NCBI GenBank assembly: GCA_027334565.1 | Contig: DAHWUP010000006.1 | Span: forward strand, 1-46,620 | Direction of reading: 5' to 3' | From: Candidatus Levyibacteriota bacterium | Lineage (GTDB): Bacteria > Patescibacteriota > Microgenomatia > Levybacterales > UBA12049 | DNA: 46,620 nt | Shown here: in pieces, positions 15,410 to 25,587 of the stretch | How the letters are laid out: every line of letters begins with the position of its first letter | Numbering within the stretch: position 1 is the first letter of the stretch | Notes under the pieces: model-generated | Told to the model about the DNA's origin: nothing | The model's database searches: none | What the model saw: only the letters and a program-made list of their open reading frames with translations | Program-made: the position numbers and the translations under genes

Positions 15410-16437
15410 ACAAGAAATCAAAAAATCCGGAGCTAGAAACAGAAACCCCCGAAGAGGAAGTATTATTCACCTCACTTAGAGTGACCGATTGGAATGAATT
15501 TTACGGTCAAAAAAATGTTAAAGAGTCTTTGAGGATTGCAATTGCCGCCGCCAAAAAAAGGAAAGAACCGATTGAACATATCCTGCTTTACGGACCACCG
15601 GGATTGGGCAAAACAACGCTTTCGCATCTTGTAGCTAAAGAAATGGGGGTTAATATCCGGGTAACCTCCGGGCCGGCAATCGAGAGGGCCGGAGATTTGG
15701 CGTCAATCCTTACTAACCTTGAAAAAGGTGACATTTTGTTTATCGACGAAATCCACCGTCTTAATAAAGTCGTCGAAGAGACTTTGTATCCTGCTATGGA
15801 AGATTTCGCTTTGGATATCGTTATCGGTAAGGGCCCAAGTGCCAGAACCGTTCGATTAGACCTGTCACCGTTTACGATTATCGGCGCAACCACTAGAATC
15901 GGATTATTGTCTGCGCCGCTTCGGGATAGATTCGGGGTTGTCCACAGATTATCTTTCTACGAACCGAAAGTGCTCGAGGAAATTTTGGAAAAGGCGGCAA
16001 TTAAACTAAAAGTCGGAGTTGATAAACCTTCAATTATAGAAATAGCCAAAAGAGCCAGGGGTACACCCAGAGTGGCACTAAAACTTTTAAAACGGACCAG
16101 AGATTTTGTTCAGGTTAAGGCAGACGGGAAGTTAAATAAAGAAGTCACCAAGCAGGCACTCAATTTGCTTGAGGTCGATGAGGTAGGGCTTGATTCGTCA
16201 GACATAAGATACCTTCGTGCAATTATTGAAAAGTATAACGGAGGACCGGTAGGCATAGAAACAATCGCTTCGACCATCGCCGAGGACATCGGTACAATCG
16301 AAGAAGTTATCGAGCCTTATTTGATGCAAATAGGTTTCATTAAAAAAACTACCAGGGGAAGGATGGTTACAACGTTTGCATATCTACATCTTGGGATAGA
16401 ACTCCCAAAATCTTCCTCACAAACAAAGCTTATTTAG
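15406..16437 (+). CDS. ruvB: Holliday junction DNA helicase RuvB
   Basis: The 343-residue AAA+ motor drives branch migration with RuvA. Walker A is [15 protein letters not shown] (about 64-78), Walker [12 protein letters not shown], sensor [19 protein letters not shown] including the arginine finger, and a C-terminal winged helix ([17 protein letters not shown]). A ~25-residue acidic N-terminal extension precedes the usual RP/FYGQ start (here [14 protein letters not shown]). It overlaps ruvA by 4 bases. Confidence 0.97.
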   Translation: MNKKSKNPELETETPEEEVLFTSLRVTDWNEFYGQKNVKESLRIAIAAAKKRKEPIEHILLYGPPGLGKTTLSHLVAKEMGVNIRVTSGPAIERAGDLASILTNLEKGDILFIDEIHRLNKVVEETLYPAMEDFALDIVIGKGPSARTVRLDLSPFTIIGATTRIGLLSAPLRDRFGVVHRLSFYEPKVLEEILEKAAIKLKVGVDKPSIIEIAKRARGTPRVALKLLKRTRDFVQVKADGKLNKEVTKQALNLLEVDEVGLDSSDIRYLRAIIEKYNGGPVGIETIASTIAEDIGTIEEVIEPYLMQIGFIKKTTRGRMVTTFAYLHLGIELPKSSSQTKLI

Positions 16438-16439
16438 AT

Positions 16440-16468
16440 TTGACACAAAACAATTTTAATGGTAAGCT
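16440..16468 (+). promoter_or_regulatory. Promoter for the small membrane protein at 16477
   Basis: A consensus TTGACA (16440-16445), a 17-base spacer and a weak extended -10 TGGTAAGCT end 8 bases before the ATG at 16477. This favours that ATG over the upstream one at 16459, which would lie inside the promoter. Confidence 0.5.
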
Positions 16469-16476
16469 CTTCGCTT

Positions 16477-16857
16477 ATGGAAAGAAAATTAAATAGGTCA
16501 AGCTGGGCATATTTGGAAAAAAACGGAAATGTGACCTTGTTGCATGTAAAAAAAGGCGTTATAAGGGAAGAAGCATTACAAACAGGGCCTGTTGCAGCAG
16601 AGGAGGCTTTAAGGGCTCAAGAAAATGACGCGGACTTAAAACATTTAACCTTAAACCATGCAGTGGTGCCAACTTTACTATTGACGGCAGTGGGTGTTGC
16701 CGCGGGACATGTAGAAGGTTCAGGCAGAAATAAATTGGTCCGCGGAGCGGTAGGTTTGGCCGCAACCGGAGTTATATTTGCAGGAAGTAGATATTTTAAA
16801 GATAAAGTGGGCCAGATTGTTAATAAAAGAATGGCAATAGAAGAATTAACTACCTAA
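16477..16857 (+). CDS. Hypothetical membrane protein
   Basis: The start at 16477 (MERKLNRSSWAYLEK) is chosen because the ATG at 16459 falls between the likely -35 and -10. The product is 126 residues. After a charged N-terminal domain of ~60 residues come two moderately hydrophobic segments (VVPTLLLTAVGVAAG and LVRGAVGLAATGVIFAGSRYF), possibly a hairpin. I recognise no family. It follows ruvB but seems to have its own promoter. Its stop overlaps the convergent UPF0173 gene by 8 bases. Confidence 0.55.
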   Translation: MERKLNRSSWAYLEKNGNVTLLHVKKGVIREEALQTGPVAAEEALRAQENDADLKHLTLNHAVVPTLLLTAVGVAAGHVEGSGRNKLVRGAVGLAATGVIFAGSRYFKDKVGQIVNKRMAIEELTT

Positions 16858-17509
16858 GCTCTTCCATAATTACAACCTTTGAATTCGTAACGAGTTTTTT
16901 AAAGTTTTCTTCAACCTCCGGATACCTATCTCCGACATTCCTTCTGTAGTGCATTGGTACAGTTATTTTTGCACATATTTCGTTTGCAGCTCGAGCCGCT
17001 TCCGTCTCGTCCATGGTGTAATGGCCACCGATAGGAAGCATTGCGATATCCAGGTTTAAGCGTTTAAGACTTTTCATCTCATCGATAAAATCCGTATCGC
17101 CGGCATGATAAACCGTTTTACCATTCAGGTCGAAAATATACCCGACCCAATTATTTGTTTTGGGATGAAACGCGAGCCTTTCGGGACGGTTGTTGTAAGC
17201 AGGAACGGTGGAAAACCTAAAACCTTTAACTTCGTAACTTTTATCCGGTTCAGCGTTTACCCTCCTTCCTTCTTCAATGTCAATACCAGCCAGGATATCG
17301 GGTGGGGCTATAACGATGGTATCTTGTTTGATTAGTTCTTCGATATCTTGGGGAGAAAAATGGTCGGGATGCGCATGGGTAATAAAAATCAAATCCGCCT
17401 TATCCTTAGCCCTGTTTCGCAGTTGAAACGGGTCGATAAAATATATGCCGTTGCCGTTTTTATCGACAAAATAAAAACTTGCATGACCAAACCACTTAAT
17501 ATTTTCCAT
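16850..17509 (-). CDS. UPF0173-type metal-dependent hydrolase (metallo-beta-lactamase fold)
   Basis: The protein is 219 residues from the ATG at 17509 (MENIKWFGHASFYF). The metal site HAHPDH lies at 45-50, with further ligands in YHAGDTDFIDEM, PIGGHYTMD and VPMHYRR. This matches the short MBL-fold family UPF0173, related to UlaG lactonases; the substrate is unknown. An ATG 6 bases upstream (17515) abuts a perfect TATAAT, so it can hardly be transcribed and the second ATG is preferred. The product lacks a signal peptide and is probably cytoplasmic. Confidence 0.85.
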   Translation of the reverse strand: MENIKWFGHASFYFVDKNGNGIYFIDPFQLRNRAKDKADLIFITHAHPDHFSPQDIEELIKQDTIVIAPPDILAGIDIEEGRRVNAEPDKSYEVKGFRFSTVPAYNNRPERLAFHPKTNNWVGYIFDLNGKTVYHAGDTDFIDEMKSLKRLNLDIAMLPIGGHYTMDETEAARAANEICAKITVPMHYRRNVGDRYPEVEENFKKLVTNSKVVIMEELR

Positions 17510-17515
17510 AGACAT

Positions 17516-17524
17516 ATTATATCA
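17516..17524 (-). promoter_or_regulatory. Extended -10 placing the hydrolase start at +1
   Basis: On the minus strand TGATATAAT ends exactly 6 bases before the ATG at 17509. The perfect -10 with TGn extension should direct initiation at that ATG, a leaderless mRNA. It decides the start codon. Confidence 0.7.
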
Positions 17525-17563
17525 ATAACGTAAAGTGGGTCTGTAATCAGGTTAACAAAACCT

Positions 17564-17830
17564 CTAGGAACCAGGAGTTTTATCGATTTGAAAAATACCA
17601 TGATCGGTTACCAAATAAACACCCGGTTTTAGAAAAGGACGTCTTTCTTCGTGGAGAATCCGTTTGATTTCATCGGGCGCTGCTTCGCTTGTATATCCCC
17701 CGAATTGATTTGGTTGGGGCGTCGGAACAACATGCGATTTGGGGGCATATTTGGAGCCCGGAACTTGCCAGCCAAAAATTCTCTCTCGATGATCCAAACT
17801 ATCGTCCGATTCTCTGTCTCTCTCCGACAT
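17564..17830 (-). CDS. Small hypothetical protein
   Basis: The 88-residue protein (MSERDRESDDSLDHRERIFGWQVPG...) has a charged N-terminus and a Pro/Gln-rich middle and ends with KPGVYLVTDHGIFQIDKTPGS. I recognise no family. It is called because a strong promoter (TTGACA, 18 bases, TACACT) ends 8 bases before its ATG, the layout of many genes here. Its promoter overlaps the stop of the comM remnant. Opposite-strand ORFs here have poorer composition. Confidence 0.5.
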   Translation of the reverse strand: MSERDRESDDSLDHRERIFGWQVPGSKYAPKSHVVPTPQPNQFGGYTSEAAPDEIKRILHEERRPFLKPGVYLVTDHGIFQIDKTPGS

Positions 17831-17838
17831 TCAACCAC

Positions 17839-17868
17839 AGTGTAAAAATTTTTTATAGTAAATGTCAA
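17839..17868 (-). promoter_or_regulatory. Promoter of the 88-residue ORF
   Basis: On the minus strand TTGACA (17863-17868), an 18-base spacer and TACACT (17839-17844) end 8 bases before the ATG at 17830. Confidence 0.55.
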
Positions 17869-18743
17869 TAGGTAATATCGGTTTCGTGACGATACTGGAG
17901 GCTTTTGGCGATATGATTAGGTTTTATTTCTTGCGGCCCTTCCAAGTCGGCGATGATTCGGGATAATTTGATAACTCTAGTAAGATCTGGCGGAAAGCCG
18001 CATTCTTAACACCGCTGATTTTAAAAGAGTAAGACAGTCATCTGATAATTGGCAAAAGGTTTTAATATCCCTGTTGGTCATTTCGGTATTTGACTTAATC
18101 TCGGATTGCTTATATCTTTTGATTTGTATGCTTCGCGCCAGCTCCGTTCTTTTTCCAATTACTTGCAGACTTTCATTCCGATTGTTATCTCCTGCGGTAA
18201 GTTTTTCTACTTTAACAGCAGTAACGTCAAGATGTATATCGATCCTATCAAGCATCGGCCCGGAAACTCTTTTTTGATATCTAAGAATTTGAGCGGCGTT
18301 GCAACGGCATTCGTGTGTCGTATCGCCGAGATATCCGCAGGGACAGGGATTTCGAGCCGTAAATAAAATAAATTTTGAGGGAAAAATCAATTTTCCGTTG
18401 GCACGGGAAATTACCACAAACCCGTCTTTCATCGGTTGTCTTAAGGCTTCTGGGACATGTCTTGGGAATTCCGGGAATTCAACCAAAAATAAAACTCCGC
18501 GATGCGCTAATTAGACCTCTCCGGGCTTAGGGTTTGCGCCTTTGCCGATAAGACCGATATGTGAAGCATCATGATGCGGACTTCTAAACAACCTTTTGGT
18601 AAATACGGGTTTATTATCCAAAAGACCCGAGATGCTGTATATCCTGTTTACTTCGAAGGCTTCGTCCAAAGTTAGTTTTGGTACGATGGTTGGGAAGGTT
18701 CTAACCAGAAGTGTCTCATCGTCCACAGGTGATCCTTACATTT
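17865..18743 (-). pseudogene. comM: Broken comM (Mg-chelatase-like AAA+ protein, YifB family)
   Basis: Two ORFs and a further out-of-track frame together form a decayed ComM. The remnant begins right after the purB stop. The ~200-residue N-terminal Lon-like domain is missing. The Walker A region reads GSPVDDETLL where GSGKT is expected. LFRSPHHDASHIGLIGKG and PKPGEV follow, then an in-frame TAA (18511-18513) precedes LAHRGVLFLVEFPEF, where the Walker B Asp is Val. Typical ComM blocks continue (ARNPCPCGYLGD, SGPMLDRIDIHL). Near 17980 a frameshift leads into RVIKLSRIIADLEGPQEIK...SLQYR, the normal ComM C-terminus, ending at 17865. ComM is a branch-migration helicase used in natural transformation. 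With at least four lesions, sequencing error is unlikely. Confidence 0.88.
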
Positions 18744-20108
18744 TTAGCTTTTGCCAACTAGTTTCGGAGCAATCCCGACATACCGTTGTGGAGAGAGTTC
18801 AAGTAAGTTTTGTTTGTCGGTTTCGGGTATTTTTAGAGAATTAACGAGCTCCTTCCAATCTTTCTTATCGAATTTTTGGCCTTTGGAAATTAAAGCGACA
18901 ACTTCATAAGCATTATGAAAATTTTTACTCCTTAAAATTGTTTGTAATGCTTCCGATAAGATTGCCCAGTTCTCATATAACTTTTCATCAGTTTTTTGTG
19001 TATCTATGTCGATTTTTCTTATTCCCGATAAAACATTTTTATAAGACAGGAGACAATATGCCAAAGCCGTCCCCAGGTTTCTAATAATCGTACTGTTTGA
19101 AAGGTCTCGCTGTAGTCTCGAGACATATAGTTTGTCAATCATCGCCTGTGTCAATCCGTTAGCAATACACAAATTTCCTTCGGAATTTTCAAAATCTATC
19201 GGATTTAATTTTTGCGGCATTGTAGAGGAACCAACTTCCTTATCAGAGACTTTATATTTTAGCCAACCGTCGCTGATATATCTCCAAACATCTTGGTTAA
19301 AATCCAACAAAATCCCGTTTATCCTTTGCAAGATTTGAAACAAAGCAATTACGTCCTCATACGGATTTATTTGGGTGGTGATCAGGTTAGGAGTTAAGCC
19401 GAATGACGACACGAATTCTTTTGAAAACTTTATCCAATCCACTCCGGGATAAACGAAATGAACAGCATTAAAATTACCCACCGCACCGTTTAACTTTCCG
19501 GTTAATTTTTGTTTTGTTAAGTTTTTAAGCTCTTTCTTCAGCCTTGACGCAAATACCGCGAATTCCTTGCCAAAGGTTGTAGGTACCGCCGGCTGACCGT
19601 GAGTTCGCCCGAGGATCACGGTCCGTTTGTGTTTTTTAGAGAATTCATCAAGTTCATCTATGATAGCTTTAAGTATAGGAACCATAACTTCAGAAACAGA
19701 TTTTTTCAGCATCAACCTGTAAGCGATGTTATTAACGTCATCCGAGGTAAGACCGAAATGGTAAAATTCTAAAATGTCTTTTAGCGAGGTTTTTGATAGT
19801 TTTTTTCTGGTAAAAATTTCAAGAGATCTAACGTCGTTAACGATGTCTTCTTCGATTTTTTTCACTTTGATTGCGTTGGAAAGGCTAAAATCGGATGCAA
19901 GATCGAGCAGATACCCCTGTTCCACATTCGTTAAGGGCCTGGTAATCTTAGATTTGGAAAGAGCAGCAAGATAACTGATTTCGATCTTAAGCCTCAACTT
20001 AATTAAGGCAAATTCCGAGACGAATTCCGAAAGTTCCAGGACCTTCTGCTTGTACCTTCCGTCAATGGTGGTAATAGAGGTTAATTCTTCCCCGATATTG
20101 TGTTTCAT
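18744..20108 (-). CDS. purB: Adenylosuccinate lyase
   Basis: The 454-residue member of the fumarase/aspartase superfamily carries the signature SSTMPQKLNPIDFEN on its flexible loop and the helical block LGRTHGQPAVPTTFGKEF with the catalytic-site His. It cleaves adenylosuccinate to AMP (and SAICAR in de novo synthesis). purA lies immediately upstream on the same strand with a 1-base gap, so the pair converts IMP to AMP as an operon. No other purine-synthesis genes are in view, suggesting salvage use. The downstream neighbour is the comM remnant. Confidence 0.95.
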   Translation of the reverse strand: MKHNIGEELTSITTIDGRYKQKVLELSEFVSEFALIKLRLKIEISYLAALSKSKITRPLTNVEQGYLLDLASDFSLSNAIKVKKIEEDIVNDVRSLEIFTRKKLSKTSLKDILEFYHFGLTSDDVNNIAYRLMLKKSVSEVMVPILKAIIDELDEFSKKHKRTVILGRTHGQPAVPTTFGKEFAVFASRLKKELKNLTKQKLTGKLNGAVGNFNAVHFVYPGVDWIKFSKEFVSSFGLTPNLITTQINPYEDVIALFQILQRINGILLDFNQDVWRYISDGWLKYKVSDKEVGSSTMPQKLNPIDFENSEGNLCIANGLTQAMIDKLYVSRLQRDLSNSTIIRNLGTALAYCLLSYKNVLSGIRKIDIDTQKTDEKLYENWAILSEALQTILRSKNFHNAYEVVALISKGQKFDKKDWKELVNSLKIPETDKQNLLELSPQRYVGIAPKLVGKS

Positions 20109-20109
20109 T

Positions 20110-21393
<1,284 letters not shown>

Positions 21394-21431
21394 TTAAACA
21401 AAAAAATCGTTTAAAAGCAAGTTGTAAAAAG

Positions 21432-21440
21432 TGATACAAT
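21432..21440 (+). promoter_or_regulatory. dnaG extended -10
   Basis: TGATACAAT is a TGn extended -10 ending 9 bases before the dnaG ATG, with a predicted leader of 2-3 bases. No good -35. Confidence 0.6.
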
Positions 21441-21449
21441 ACCCTCGTT

Positions 21450-23129
21450 ATGGATGAGACACAGGAAATACGGGAAAAACTGGATCTGGTAAATTTTATT
21501 TCGGAGTATCTTCCGCTTAAAAAGGCGGGTCGTAATTTTAAGTCGAACTGCCCGTTCCATAACGAAAACACACCGTCGTTCGTTGTATCTCCGGAAAGAC
21601 AGATTTGGCATTGTTTCGGTTGCGGGAAAGGCGGAGATATATTCACGTTTTTGATGGAGTATGAAAGCATGGAATTCCCCGAGGCCTTAAGGGTCCTCGC
21701 GAAAAAAGCCGGAGTTACCCTAAGGGAATCGAGTTTTAAGCAGGGGCAATATTCGGAAAAAGAAAAGATATATTCGATTAACAGTCTGGCTTTAAAATTT
21801 TTTCATTATCTTTTAACCGAACATAAAGCCGGCCTATTTGCGCTTAAATATCTGACCGAGCAAAGAAAGGTCACCAAAGCTTCAATTAATACTTTTGAGA
21901 TAGGCTTTTCGCCAAATACCGGCACAGCTCTTTCCGACTTTTTAATTAAAAAAAAAGATTATACGAAACAAGATCTTATATTGGCAGGTATAGCCACGGA
22001 AAGGGGCGGACATGTATATGACTTTTTCAAAAACAGGCTGATGTTTCCCCTTTTTGATCACCGTGGGAACGTAACAGGATTTTCAGGACGAAGCCTGACC
22101 GACGATGACACACCAAAATATATCAATACCAAAGAAACTCCGGTGTATCATAAAGGAAGTATGTTTTTCGGGCTAAACAGTGCCAAAGACGAGATTAAAC
22201 AAAAACAGGATGTGATTATCGTTGAAGGAGAATTCGACGCGATCTCGCTTTTTCAAGAAAACATCAAAAACGTGGTGGCGATCAAGGGTACGGCGCTGAC
22301 CGAAAGTCAGGTTTCACTTCTAGCGAGGTTTACTTCCAAAGTGACCTTATGCCTGGATCAAGACACGGCGGGTTTTGAGGCAACAAGGAGAAGTCTCGAG
22401 ATTTTGGAAAAAAAGGGATTGACGTCGGACATTATTGTTTTAAATGAGGCCAAAGATCCGGATGAGGCAATCAAGGCAAATCCACAACAGTTTAAAAAAT
22501 CGGTTAAGGAAAAACACGGAGTATATGATTTTATGATTCAAAGGTTCGTCTCCTCAAATGACATTGACAGCGCACAGGGTAAAAAAGCAATTACCGACAA
22601 TCTGCTACCGCTATTTGCTAATATCCAAAACGAAATAATCAAGGAACATTATTTAAAACAATTGAGCAAAGTTTTGGACGTGACCTTTGACAGTTTAGCC
22701 AAGGAACTTGAAAAGCACCAAAATAAAGTTCAGGAAGAGAAAATAGTGGTTCCCCTTAAAAATAAAAGGGGTGAACGGGAAGTGATCGAAGAATTTACTC
22801 TGGCGTTGATTTTGCAAAGCAAGAATCCCAAGGAGATCATCGACGGATACAAAATTTTCTTTAAAAGTTATGTTTTTGAAACCGGTTCTTTGGGAAAATT
22901 ATTCAGAATGCTCATCGAATTTATTGAAACACAAACAAAATTTGACAGCAAGTTGTTTTCCAAGATCTTGCCAATCGAATTGATGCCTGCCTTTGACACT
23001 TGCAGTCTATATCCTTTATCCAAGTACGGTTTGGACGAGACAAACGAAGTGAAATATCGCCAGGAAATTACTAAAAAAATCGCCAGGCTTTCAGAGTATC
23101 ACCAAAAAGACCAGGCTAAAAAACAATAA
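21450..23129 (+). CDS. dnaG: DNA primase
   Basis: The 559-residue primase has an N-terminal CHC2 zinc domain (C34, H37, C55, C58 in CPFHNENTPSF...WHCFGCGKGGD), the catalytic core (GFSGRSLTDDDTPKYINTKETPVYHK) and a Toprim domain (IIVEGEFDAISLFQ; later LCLDQDTAGFEATRR). A C-terminal helical domain that would bind the DnaB helicase is present but divergent. It makes RNA primers for replication. rpoD follows after 49 bases with its own -10, reproducing the common dnaG-rpoD pairing. Length is slightly short of E. coli (581). Confidence 0.96.
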   Translation: MDETQEIREKLDLVNFISEYLPLKKAGRNFKSNCPFHNENTPSFVVSPERQIWHCFGCGKGGDIFTFLMEYESMEFPEALRVLAKKAGVTLRESSFKQGQYSEKEKIYSINSLALKFFHYLLTEHKAGLFALKYLTEQRKVTKASINTFEIGFSPNTGTALSDFLIKKKDYTKQDLILAGIATERGGHVYDFFKNRLMFPLFDHRGNVTGFSGRSLTDDDTPKYINTKETPVYHKGSMFFGLNSAKDEIKQKQDVIIVEGEFDAISLFQENIKNVVAIKGTALTESQVSLLARFTSKVTLCLDQDTAGFEATRRSLEILEKKGLTSDIIVLNEAKDPDEAIKANPQQFKKSVKEKHGVYDFMIQRFVSSNDIDSAQGKKAITDNLLPLFANIQNEIIKEHYLKQLSKVLDVTFDSLAKELEKHQNKVQEEKIVVPLKNKRGEREVIEEFTLALILQSKNPKEIIDGYKIFFKSYVFETGSLGKLFRMLIEFIETQTKFDSKLFSKILPIELMPAFDTCSLYPLSKYGLDETNEVKYRQEITKKIARLSEYHQKDQAKKQ

Positions 23130-23163
23130 ACAAGAGCGTAAGGTTTTATTTGATGGTAAATTC

Positions 23164-23172
23164 TGCTAAAAT
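23164..23172 (+). promoter_or_regulatory. rpoD extended -10, leaderless GTG start
   Basis: TGCTAAAAT ends 6 bases before the GTG at 23179, so the transcript should begin at the start codon. This supports GTG as the start. Confidence 0.6.
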
Positions 23173-23178
23173 TGTAGT

Positions 23179-24255
23179 GTGAAACAGCCCAACATTTTAA
23201 TCGAAATTGTTTCCGGTGCCAAAAAAAGAGGATACATCACCCAAGAGGAAATCCTTTCGATTTTTCCCCATCCCGAGGAACATATCAAAGAACTGGACCA
23301 GCTTTATGACAAGTTGATGCGTTCGGAAATCGATGTGTTCGAGTCGGTAGCGGCGGAGTCTGATGAAGAAAAACCGATTGAGGATTTGGAAAAAGAACTC
23401 GAAGCGCTGACGGTGTTAACCGAAGGGACGGTTTCCGATCCGGTGAGGATGTATTTGAAAGAAATCGGAAGGATCCCGCTTTTGACTTTTGACCAGGAAA
23501 TAAATCTTGCCAAAAAGGTCGAAAAAGGGGATAAGGCCTCAAAGCAAAAACTTATAAATTCTAATTTAAGACTGGTGGTCTCTATTGCCAAAAAATACGT
23601 CGGCAGGGGATTAACGCTTTTAGACCTGATCCAGGAAGGAAACCAGGGATTGATCAGGGCGGTTGAGAAGTATGACTGGAGAAGGGGCTATAAATTTTCA
23701 ACTTATGCCACATGGTGGATCAGGCAGTCCATCACCCGTGCCATCGCCGACCAAGCCAGAACCATCAGAATCCCGGTGCACATGGTCGAGAACATTAACC
23801 GTTTTTTGCGCGCTTCGAGAAAACTGATGCAGGAATTAGGCAGAGAACCCACCCCCGAAGAGGTTGCCAAAGCCTTAGGGATTGAGCCGGATAAAGCCTT
23901 GGAAATCATTAAGATCTCCCAGGAACCGGCCAGCCTTGAATCTCCCGTAGGGGATGAAGAAGATTCGCGTCTGGGTGATTTTATCCACGATACTTCCGCA
24001 CCGACTTTATTTGATACAGCGTCCAGGGAACTTTTAAAAGAGCAAATCGATCAAGTTTTATCAACCCTCTCCGATAGGGAAAAAAGGGTCTTGGAAGAAC
24101 GATTCGGACTTAAGGACGGAAGACCAAAGACCTTGGAAGAGGTTGGGAAAATGTTTGCCGTCACCAGGGAGCGCATCAGGCAAATCGAAGCAAAGGCTTT
24201 AAGAAAACTTCGCCATCCTTCTCGGGGCAATAAGCTTAAAGATTATTTGGGTTAA
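23179..24255 (+). CDS. rpoD: RNA polymerase primary sigma factor (sigma-70/RpoD)
   Basis: The 358-residue protein starts at GTG. It has a region 1.1-like N-terminus ([18 protein letters not shown]), region 1.2 ([17 protein letters not shown]), region 2 with the -10-binding block [21 protein letters not shown], region 3 ([18 protein letters not shown]), and region 4 with the -35-binding helix-turn-helix ([32 protein letters not shown]). It has no large non-conserved region between 1.2 and 2. As the primary sigma it reads the extended -10 promoters seen across this window. Confidence 0.97.
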   Translation: MKQPNILIEIVSGAKKRGYITQEEILSIFPHPEEHIKELDQLYDKLMRSEIDVFESVAAESDEEKPIEDLEKELEALTVLTEGTVSDPVRMYLKEIGRIPLLTFDQEINLAKKVEKGDKASKQKLINSNLRLVVSIAKKYVGRGLTLLDLIQEGNQGLIRAVEKYDWRRGYKFSTYATWWIRQSITRAIADQARTIRIPVHMVENINRFLRASRKLMQELGREPTPEEVAKALGIEPDKALEIIKISQEPASLESPVGDEEDSRLGDFIHDTSAPTLFDTASRELLKEQIDQVLSTLSDREKRVLEERFGLKDGRPKTLEEVGKMFAVTRERIRQIEAKALRKLRHPSRGNKLKDYLG

Positions 24256-24441
24256 GTTTTGGGACGTCAATTTCATACTCCGGTTTTACAAAATTATTAG
24301 AATACAAACAAAAAATTAATTTCACGAAGATAAAACTTAAAACGATTCAAGAACACAAAAGCAATACAAAACCCACGATATAACTTTAATCGGAGAGGTG
24401 TTTACTATTCCCTAATATGAGTAGTACTTGTGAGGATATTG
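24256..24441. other. AT-rich gap after rpoD
   Basis: No ORF, RNA gene or convincing hairpin with a T-run is visible in these 186 bases. Confidence 0.4.
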
Positions 24442-24798
24442 TCAATTGAAGGGTACTCCGCGTAGGTCGTTATCTCGGGCGTAAGCATCCGCAGCTTCCG
24501 CTTGAGCTTTATCCTTTTTAAATTCAAAGATAGCTGTTAGGCGTTTGTCTCTATCTCTAACATATTTTTCCCAATCCTCTGCAGATAAGGAAAATGGGGC
24601 AGGTTCAGGGGGCGGAGGCGGAGGCGGATGCAGCAAATCGACAATGGGATAAAGTGGTCGGGCCGGAATAGTCGATGATTGTTCTGTTGGAGCGTGTCCG
24701 GACACAACGCTTAAATGCTTTTTTCTAGCATCCGCAGTTTCGGAATGATTGCCAATAAGTTCTTTAGCAGCAACCGCCATAAAATAAAATCGATACAT
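24442..24798 (-). CDS. Hypothetical proline-rich protein
   Basis: About 118 residues if translation starts at the ATG at 24798; ATGs at 24813 and 24780 are alternatives. I favour 24798 because a TTGACA...TATCAA pair, although with a short 15-base spacer, places a -10 about 5 bases upstream. The middle contains a run of seven prolines (LHPPPPPPPEPAP), followed by a charged, probably helical C-terminus (EDWEKYVRDRDKRLTAIFEFKKDKAQAEAADAYARDN). No membrane span and no recognised family. It may be a soluble protein with a flexible linker. Confidence 0.5.
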   Translation of the reverse strand: MYRFYFMAVAAKELIGNHSETADARKKHLSVVSGHAPTEQSSTIPARPLYPIVDLLHPPPPPPPEPAPFSLSAEDWEKYVRDRDKRLTAIFEFKKDKAQAEAADAYARDNDLRGVPFN

Positions 24799-24889
24799 AT
24801 ATTTTGATACCATCTGTTCTTACTTGTCAAGTATTTGGATCATCGTTTTTACTAAGAAGGTGATGCTGGAATTATGATTTTTGGCATGA

Positions 24890-24895
24890 TAAAAT
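24890..24895 (+). promoter_or_regulatory. tRNA-Asn -10
   Basis: TAAAAT ends 9 bases before the tRNA 5' end, the expected distance for a short precursor leader. Confidence 0.5.
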
Positions 24896-24904
24896 CTTTA
24901 GTAT

Positions 24905-24976
24905 TCCGCGATAGCTCAATGGTAGAGCGGCTCCCTGTTAAGGAGAAGGTTCTAGGTCCGAGTCCTAGTCGCGGAG
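24905..24976 (+). tRNA. tRNA-Asn (anticodon GTT)
   Basis: A 72-base cloverleaf folds with a perfect 7-bp acceptor stem (TCCGCGA/TCGCGGA), D-stem GCTC/GAGC, anticodon stem GCTCC/GGAGA around CTGTTAA, and T-stem CTAGG/CCTAG. Anticodon GTT reads Asn codons; the discriminator is G. CCA is not encoded. Two oddities are a G-A mismatch at 27-43 and the T-loop TCCGAGT, which has C at position 55 where U/pseudouridine is nearly universal. Confidence 0.88.
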
Positions 24977-24991
24977 CACTTCACTAAAGTC

Positions 24992-25000
24992 TGCTATCAT
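24992..25000 (+). promoter_or_regulatory. Extended -10 for the membrane protein at 25007
   Basis: TGCTATCAT ends 6 bases before the ATG at 25007, another leaderless layout, placed 15 bases after the tRNA. Confidence 0.6.
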
Positions 25001-25006
25001 AAGCAT

Positions 25007-25471
25007 ATGAAGGCTCTCCCTTATGCTTTTTTAATTGGTGCTATTTTCTCCTTTTTTATATTTTTAACTAACGTTGTCTTTCCAAATAACGGACCCGATA
25101 ACGGAACAGCTGTCGGATTCACTTATTTAGTTTTATTTTCTCTTTTCGGTCTTGGTGGTTACATTAACAGCCGACAATCAAAGGATAAAATAAAAAGCGG
25201 AGCAGTGGGAGGAGCAATTACTGCCTTTATAGTTGTTGGACTGATTATGCTTACTTTTGCTTTTGTGGATAACGTTTTTTTAAGTACTGTTAGTAAGCAA
25301 GCTGATAAAATAGCAGGCTTTACTAATGCAAAGAACCAGTTTCATTCAATGCGAGATTATATAAATCACGGACTTTTGATGGGTTCAATTATCGTACTGC
25401 CGGTAGTAACAATTATTGGCGGTTTATTAGGAAGTATTGGGGCTTTTAGTAGAAGCGAGTTAAAGAAATAA
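25007..25471 (+). CDS. Four-span membrane protein, function unknown
   Basis: The 154-residue protein has four hydrophobic segments: YAFLIGAIFSFFIFLTNVVF, VGFTYLVLFSLFGLGGYI, GAITAFIVVGLIMLTFAFV and LLMGSIIVLPVVTIIGGLLGSIGAF. A polar loop (STVSKQADKIAGFTNAKNQF) sits between spans three and four. I recognise no family with confidence; the pattern recalls small DUF4199-like proteins. It lies directly behind the tRNA and has its own leaderless -10. It marks the start of a stretch of accessory genes. Confidence 0.65.
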   Translation: MKALPYAFLIGAIFSFFIFLTNVVFPNNGPDNGTAVGFTYLVLFSLFGLGGYINSRQSKDKIKSGAVGGAITAFIVVGLIMLTFAFVDNVFLSTVSKQADKIAGFTNAKNQFHSMRDYINHGLLMGSIIVLPVVTIIGGLLGSIGAFSRSELKK

Positions 25472-25574
25472 GTTCTGACGTCGTCCATTAGGCGGAGCAA
25501 CTTATATTTATAACCTCAGAGATTGATGGACAGCATCATATTATACCTTGCTACAAATTTATCTAATAAGCTTC

Positions 25575-25580
25575 TATAAT
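25575..25580 (+). promoter_or_regulatory. -10 of the first DUF1801 gene
   Basis: A perfect TATAAT ends 7 bases before the GTG at 25588 and supports that start. Confidence 0.6.
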
Positions 25581-25587
25581 TAAAGAA

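Noticed and set aside
17629-17871. Other ORFs on both strands overlapping the 88-residue ORF.
   Set aside because: They lack promoters or protein-like composition, and partly run through the comM remnant.
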